The position numbers were made by a program, and so were the translations under genes. Of a DNA stretch of 64,000 nucleotides, positions 59,110-64,000 are shown one piece after another; within the stretch, counting starts at the first letter, position 1; each line of letters opens with the position of its first letter. Origin of the DNA: Pyropia haitanensis (Eukaryota; Rhodophyta; Bangiophyceae; Bangiales; Bangiaceae); assembly GCA_008729055.1 (NCBI GenBank), contig SDUX01000008.1, forward strand, positions 3,311,756-3,375,755, in the 5' to 3' direction. The notes beneath the pieces are model-generated. The model made no database searches and was not told the DNA's origin. It worked only from the letters and a program-made list of their open reading frames with translations.

Positions 59110-59875
59110 GGGCGACGGCGTTTGGGAAGGGGGGGGGGGTGAGGGGAGACGGGTCACCCACGCAGCCGGGTAGGTAGGGCGTGGTGGGCGTGGGGGCGGC
59201 AGCCCTGGGAAGTTGGCGGCGGCCACGTGCGCGCGCCGCGATGGCAACGAGGGGGGGGGGTGCACGGGCGGCTGGCGTCCCGCGTCCCACACCCTGCGCT
59301 GTTTTTTTTTCGGGTGCGTGTGGCCCGCACCGCCGCTGCCGCTGCTGGCTCCACGCGGCTTGTAGACGCCTACCCGCCATCAGGGTGGCGGTCGTCGCTA
59401 TGCGCGGCGCCGCCCTGGCCAGTCGGCGCGACGGCCGCGCGCCACCACGGGCGGCCACTGCCAACGCGCCGGAGTTGCCGTGGTGGGGGTGGGTAGCAGC
59501 ATGCGTTTTTCGTCACTGGCGGCGCGCGTCGTGCGCGCCGTGTATTGGCAAGCGTTGCGCCCGCTGTCGACGCCCGCGTCAGCGGGGAGGACGGCTGTGT
59601 GTCGGCCCTGAGGAGGCAGGCGTCTTTACCGAAGGGTGATGGTGCCCAAGACGGACGAGCACGGCCGCATCCCGTTGATGGGAGGCCTCGCTCTTTTGTA
59701 GACGACTCCCTCGTGACTCGCGTGGGATCGTCTGCGGCAAACCAGTACGTTTGTGAATGCCAATTTCATTCCACGAGCTGCCGCGTCGGGGACGGCGCGA
59801 CGTGGAAGGCGATCATCGAGCGGGCGACCGGGACGCGCGCTGTGCCACAAACCCAGCGCCACGTCGGGACGGCAT
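59110..59875. other. Intergenic region between TAF2 and YlmG
   Basis: The 770 bp hold the TAF2 3' region and upstream DNA of the YlmG gene, with a G-run near 59,131-59,139 and a T-run near 59,302-59,310. I see no ORF with recognisable content. Confidence 0.5.
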
Positions 59876-59988
59876 CCCCCCCCCGTCCCCCCAAACTGCG
59901 CCGTCCCTGCTCCGCCACCCGCTCCGTTCCTCGCCCCCCCCCTCTTTTTTTTTTTTTGCCACCCTCCCGTCGCGTCGGCCGCGCCATC
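59876..59988 (+). promoter_or_regulatory. Pyrimidine-rich leader of the YlmG gene
   Basis: The tract is C-rich from 59,876 and contains a run of 13 T at 59,945-59,957, 30 bp before the ATG. The start context is GCCATCATGG. No TATA box is evident. Confidence 0.4.
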
Positions 59989-60606
59989 ATGGCCTTTGTG
60001 GTTGCCCCGGCGGGGCGGCTGGCCGCCGCGGCGCCGCGGCGGCTGCCGGCGGCGGCGGCCGCCCGCCGCGGCGCGGCGGCCGCCGCGTCACGGCGGCCGC
60101 GGGCGGCCATCGCGGACGCCCCGCCCGCCGCGGCTGTCGCCACCAAGGAGGCTGCCCCCCCTCCCAGAGCCACCGCTGCTGCCGCCGCTGCGCCCGCCAC
60201 CACGCTGGCGGCTGCCGCCGCCGCCGCGGCGCCCGCGCTGGCGGGGCTGGCGCTGGCGCTGGCGGTCGGCGGCGGCGCCCCCCCGGCCGCGCTCGCCGCG
60301 CTCGGCAATGGCGCCGACGCTGGCGGCGAGGCGTGGCGGCCCGTGGCGCTGGCGCTCGCCGGCCCCGGCCTGTTCCTCTTCAACACCGCCATGGTCTTCC
60401 GCATCGCCGCGAGCTGGTACCCCGCGGAGAACCTGCGCAAGTTCCCGCTGCTGCTCATCGCGGTGCCGACCGAGCCGCTGCTCCGCGCGACGCGGCGCGT
60501 CTTCCCGCCCGTGGGGGGGGTCGACATCTCCCCGATTGTGTGGTTTGCGGTCGGCAGCTTTGTGCGCGAGATCCTCGTCGGCGCCCAGGGGCTGCTGACG
60601 CTGTGA
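59989..60606 (+). CDS. ylmG: YlmG/YGGT family membrane protein, probably plastid-targeted
   Basis: YGGT proteins are small membrane proteins of bacteria and plastids. Plastid members (CCB3/YlmG) act in cytochrome b6f haem attachment or in nucleoid organisation; which role applies here cannot be told. The 205-residue protein has two parts. Residues 1-about 95 are Ala/Arg-rich with almost no acidic residues and look like a plastid transit peptide plus linker. Residues about 118-205 are the YGGT domain. A first membrane helix ends in FRIAASWYP, and the typical TEPLLRATRRVFPPVGGVDISPI loop leads into a second helix (WFAVGSFV). The Pro-x-Gly-Gly-x-Asp-x-Ser-Pro-Ile signature is intact. The ATG at 59,989 is chosen because it starts the transit-like segment directly after the C/T leader. 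The frame is intact and intron-free. Confidence 0.88.
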   Translation: MAFVVAPAGRLAAAAPRRLPAAAAARRGAAAAASRRPRAAIADAPPAAAVATKEAAPPPRATAAAAAAPATTLAAAAAAAAPALAGLALALAVGGGAPPAALAALGNGADAGGEAWRPVALALAGPGLFLFNTAMVFRIAASWYPAENLRKFPLLLIAVPTEPLLRATRRVFPPVGGVDISPIVWFAVGSFVREILVGAQGLLTL

Positions 60607-62280
60607 AGGGGGGGGGGGTGGGGGGGGGTGGGGCGGTTGTGGGGGGAGGGTGTAGGTGGGAGAAGGGGGCGTGGGGGCAGGCGGTGTCGACCTGGGGGGG
60701 GCGGGAGGGGCTGGGAGGGAGTGGGAGGGAGGGGCTGCACCTACCTATGGCGGGCTGCGTTTGGTACCGCCGGCGACGCTGGCTGGGGTTGGCGCCGCCG
60801 CCGGCGCTGGCTGGGTGGTGGGTCGCGGGGGGGGGGGGGGGGGATTGACGCCGCGGCCAATGGCCGATGCTGGGGGTCGGACGCGCGACCAAGGGGGGGG
60901 TGGCGGGAGAGGGGCGGTGGCGGGGAGGGCGCCGTTGCGGATGCTGGGGGGCCGGGGGGGGGGGGGCGAGGGGGGGGGGGGGGGGGAGGGAGGGATCGCC
61001 GCGGCGCCGGGTTTGCCGCCGCCTGCTGCGTGCGCGGCCGTGCGGCTGCTGGTGGCCGGGCGTCTGATGTTTGTTCCCGTCTGGTCTACGCGGCGTTTCA
61101 CGCCATGGGGTGTGTGCGCGCCACCAGGAGCGGACGCGGCGCACACCCGAAAAGGCGGCCTCTCTCCCGACCGCCATCCCCCGCGTGCATCCGGGAAGGG
61201 GCACGGTGCTATGCCGAACAGACGGCCGGTCTCCCTCACCGGCATTCCCCACGTGCATCCGGGAAGGGGCGCGGTGCTCTACCTCGTTCCACCGACTTAC
61301 CCCCCTTGCGCGTGGCTCTTTGAGTGGGTGCGGGTCGACGTGTGTGTGTGTGCGCCGCTCATGGGCGAGCGTGGAGCAGGTGAGGAGGTGTGCACGGTGT
61401 GGGGCACACCCTCGTTGGGCTGAGGCGCACCCAGAAGACGGCCCGCACATACGCGTGGGGGGCGGGCGGGCGCCGCCACGCGCCGTCCAGGGGCGCCGCG
61501 TCCCCCCCTGCGACTGTGCCGTGGGCAGGGCCGCCGCCCCTACCCACCCGCCCGTCCGCGCACTCGCGCCCGGCTGCCGCCAGCGGCCCGCCCGGTCGCC
61601 ACCGTCTCCGACGTCACCGCCGCTGCCGCGACGGCTGCTACCTACCGCCTCTATCATCACCGCCGCCGCTACCGCTACCGCCACGGCGAGCAGCCTCGCT
61701 GCTGGCGCTGCCGCGCAGAGCGGTTCCCGTCCGCCCACCTCACCACTCTGGGGAGCCCACCGGATGGGCGGCGGCTGTGCGGGAGACGAGCCGCCACCTC
61801 ACCGCGGGAGCAGGAAAACCCCGCGAGGTTCACGGCCTGCACCCCCAAACCCCGACAGGTAATTGCCATCGTGATTCAGGAGGGGCGTCCATCGTGGCAA
61901 GTTTGAGGAGGGGGGCCACCCCGCAAACAGCGGATCAGGCCCCCGCGCTTGGCGCGGTGGTGGTGGCGGGAGTTGTGCGGGTCGATGGCGGCCAGTTCCC
62001 GCCATCACCTGCGCGACAGCCCGCCTGCCTCAAAGACGGCGGCGGCGGCCAGGACAACGGGCGTGCAGCCCACGAGGGCCCCCCTGCCGTCCGTATTTGA
62101 ACCGCGCTCCTCTCCTCGTGGCGTGGCTGCGTGGACGACGCCCACCTGCCAGCACTTGGTCTCTTACTGAGGGCAGCCCGCGGACCTGCTCTGCCGTCGG
62201 CTGCCGCTCCGCACCGCGCTCCGCACCGGCACAACCCCATCTGCACCTCTCCCCGCCTGCTCCACCCGTTCGGCCCCTGT
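60607..62280. other. Intergenic region between YlmG and PCNA
   Basis: G-runs fill 60,609-60,630 and recur near 60,829-60,843 and 60,953-60,987. A 68-bp direct repeat lies at about 61,170-61,290. The remainder is GC-rich, and its frames encode only Pro/Arg/Gly-rich sequence. I recognise no gene. Confidence 0.5.
61172..61292 (+). repeat. Two-copy 68-bp direct repeat
   Basis: The word GTGCATCCGGGAAGGGG occurs at 61,185 and again at 61,253, within matching flanks (GGCATTCCCC or CGCCATCCCC before, GGTGCT after). The two units are adjacent and only moderately diverged. Function is unknown. Confidence 0.7.
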
Positions 62281-62381
62281 CCCGCCGCTCCTGACCTGTG
62301 TTGCCCCACCGCCCCCCCCCCCCTCCCTTTCATCTTTCTCCCACACACCCTCCCGGCGGTCCCCCCCCCCCCCCCGCCACC
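62281..62381 (+). promoter_or_regulatory. Pyrimidine-rich leader of PCNA
   Basis: The 100 bp before the ATG are C/T-rich, with C-runs near 62,311-62,323 and 62,361-62,375. They lead to a GCCACCATG start context. A core-promoter role is inferred from its likeness to the other leaders in the window. Confidence 0.45.
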
Positions 62382-63511
62382 ATGTTTGAAGCGCGCATGG
62401 CGCAGGCGACGGTCCTCAAAAAGGTCCTCGAAGCGGTCAAGGACATGGTCAACGAGGCCAACTTTGACTGCTCCGAGGAGGGCATCTGCCTGCAGGCCAT
62501 GGACGTTGCGCACGTGTCGCTCGTCAACGTGCTCCTCCGCGGCCAAGGCTTTGAGATGTTCCGGTGTGACCGGAACCTGGCGCTGGGCATCCACCTGGCG
62601 AGCCTGTCCAAGGTGCTCAACTGCGCGGGCAAGGACGACGCGGTGACGGTCAAGGCCGAGGACGAGGGCGCCGACACCGCCGAGTTCATGTTTGAGTCTG
62701 CCAAGGGCGACCGCATCACGACGTTTGAGCTGACGCTCATGGACATTGACTCGGAGCACCTGGGCGTGCCAGAGGACACCACGTACACGGCGGTGATCAA
62801 GATGCCCAGCACTGAGTTCCGGCGCATCATCTCGGACCTGAGCACCATTGGCGACACGGTCACGATTGGTACGTTGCAGCGGGGATGGGGGGCGGGGGGG
62901 GGGGGGAGGGGGGTGCGTCCGCGGGTGGGGGTGGGGGGGGCGTGAGGGTCGGCCCAGCCGCTGCGGCTGCTGCGTGTCGGTTGGGTCTCTGCTTCGTGGG
63001 CGGCTGTGCGTGGTGCGGCCAGCCTGCCCTCGTTGGGAGGCCTGGCCTGCATGGGCGGTGTGTGCTCGGTCGCGCGGGCAGTGTTTCTGACGCCTTTTCT
63101 TCCGGCGACCTGTTGGCCCATTTGCGCTGCCGTCCTGGCCTCTGGTGATCTCTTCCCCCTCTCCCCTCTGCCCTCTCCCCCTCTCTTGTTCCGCTTCCCG
63201 CAGAGGTGAGCAAAGATGGCGCCTCCTTCCAGGTCGCCGGCGACATTGGCAAAGGCAACCTGTGCATCCAGTCCAACACGTCGGCGGACAAGCCCAGCGA
63301 GCGGGTGGAGATCACGATGGAGGAGCCGACCAAGCAGACCTACGCGATGCGCTACCTGACGTTCTTCACCAAGGCCGCGCCGCTGTCGGACACGGTCACC
63401 ATCTCGTTGTCGCCAGACGTGCCGCTCGTCGTTGAGTTCAACATTGGGGAGGAGGTCGGCTTTGTCAAGTACTACCTCGCGCCAAAGATCACCGAGGGGG
63501 ACTTGGAGTGA
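62382..63511 (+). CDS. PCNA: Proliferating cell nuclear antigen (DNA sliding clamp)
   Basis: PCNA forms a homotrimeric ring that tethers DNA polymerase delta and many repair factors to DNA in the nucleus. Exons 62,382-62,868 and 63,204-63,511 join in phase 1 to give 264 residues, the usual length. The N-terminal domain opens with [20 protein letters not shown]. The interdomain connecting loop that receives PIP-box partners is at residues about 114-131 ([13 protein letters not shown]). The C-terminal domain ends with [20 protein letters not shown], whose last segment also contributes to partner binding. Splicing at GTACGT...CAG rebuilds a Glu codon at the junction and restores the usual strand in front of SKDGASF. 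Nothing is missing. DP, also in this window, belongs to the pathway that commonly activates PCNA, but no clear E2F site was found in the leader. Confidence 0.97.
62869..63203 (+). other. Intron of PCNA
   Basis: This 335-bp intron begins GTACGT, like the UGDH intron. It ends CCCGCAG after a C/T-rich tract. It interrupts a Glu codon (phase 1) after residue 162, in the second domain. Confidence 0.92.
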
Positions 63512-64000
63512 GGCGGACGGTGGTGGTGGGTGGGGTCACGGCGCTGCGGTGCGCATTCCTTGCCCCCCCCTCCCTCATCCTCTCTCCCTTCCACTCTGTT
63601 TTTTTTGGGTTGTTGCTCTCTGATTGTTGTTTTTTTTCGCCTTGCTGCTATGACTGCCGTGGTGTGTGTTGCTTCCTCTCGCTCGTTGGGTGTACAAAAT
63701 GGTTGCTGCTCCAAGTTTCCCCACTCGTCTTTTTCCTGACCGGCTCCATCAGTACGACGGCGGGCGACCATGGACGACGACCCACCTAGCCGCTGCCTGT
63801 GCGGGCCGCCGGTGTAGCCGCCGCCGCCGCCGCGGGTGCCCTGTTGTTGAGAGACTACAGCAGTCGGCCGGCGGCGGCGCCGCTGCCGCTCGTGCCGCGC
63901 TACCTACGGCGCCCCCACTCGCCGCGGCAACGGCCACGGAGACCCTGCACGGCGCGCCCGTCCGCGGCCGCCGGGCCGCAGCGGCGGACCCCGTGAACCC
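63512..64000. other. PCNA 3' region and right margin
   Basis: Bases 63,590-63,740 are T-rich, with T-runs near 63,599-63,606 and 63,630-63,637, and probably hold the PCNA 3' untranslated region. After 63,770 the DNA is GC-rich again. Frames there are short and Ala/Arg/Pro-rich; a neighbouring gene may begin beyond the window, but none can be supported. Confidence 0.5.

Overview
The window looks like nuclear DNA of a photosynthetic eukaryote. Its genes are eukaryotic (a TFIID subunit, a DP transcription factor, a Cyc8/Ssn6 corepressor, the RIO1 kinase and PCNA), and one encodes a plastid-type YlmG/YGGT membrane protein. Base composition is very GC-rich, with many long G or C runs. Only two introns can be defined (UDP-glucose dehydrogenase 11,046-11,366 and PCNA 62,869-63,203); both begin GTACGT and are about 320-335 bp. 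GC-rich, intron-poor genes, a plastid protein and glucuronate synthesis fit a bangiophyte red alga of the Porphyra/Pyropia kind best. That assignment is an inference.

Eight protein genes are supported. From left to right they are: UDP-glucose 6-dehydrogenase (+, 10,932-12,683); a 2,026-residue Cyc8/Ssn6-like TPR corepressor (-, 13,231-19,311); a 1,943-residue secreted Pro/Thr/Glu-rich repeat protein (-, 27,900-33,731); RIO1 kinase (+, 43,422-45,362); an E2F-partner DP factor (-, 45,649-47,927); TAF2 (+, 50,588-59,109); YlmG/YGGT (+, 59,989-60,606); and PCNA (+, 62,382-63,511). They are independent transcription units. UGDH and the secreted protein both point to wall or matrix synthesis. Cyc8, DP, TAF2, PCNA and RIO1 serve transcription, cell cycle, replication and ribosome maturation. 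RIO1 and DP converge; DP and TAF2 diverge.

Two gene-free blocks are repeat-derived. Block A (about 2,080-5,400) and block B (about 37,118-42,886) are diverged copies of one element in opposite orientation. A carries a fold-back structure: two inverted arms around a short core. B has lost one arm and gained a 1.1-kb insertion that itself has inverted arms. A second candidate element lies at 5,930-8,750. The gaps at 19,312-27,899 and 33,732-37,117 are GC-rich and hold nothing I recognise.

Reading frames in RIO1, DP and TAF2 change repeatedly, and the changes fall at long G or C runs. The conserved domains continue in another frame, so these are more likely homopolymer length errors (or real indels) than separate genes. 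UGDH, Cyc8, the secreted protein, YlmG and PCNA read through intact.
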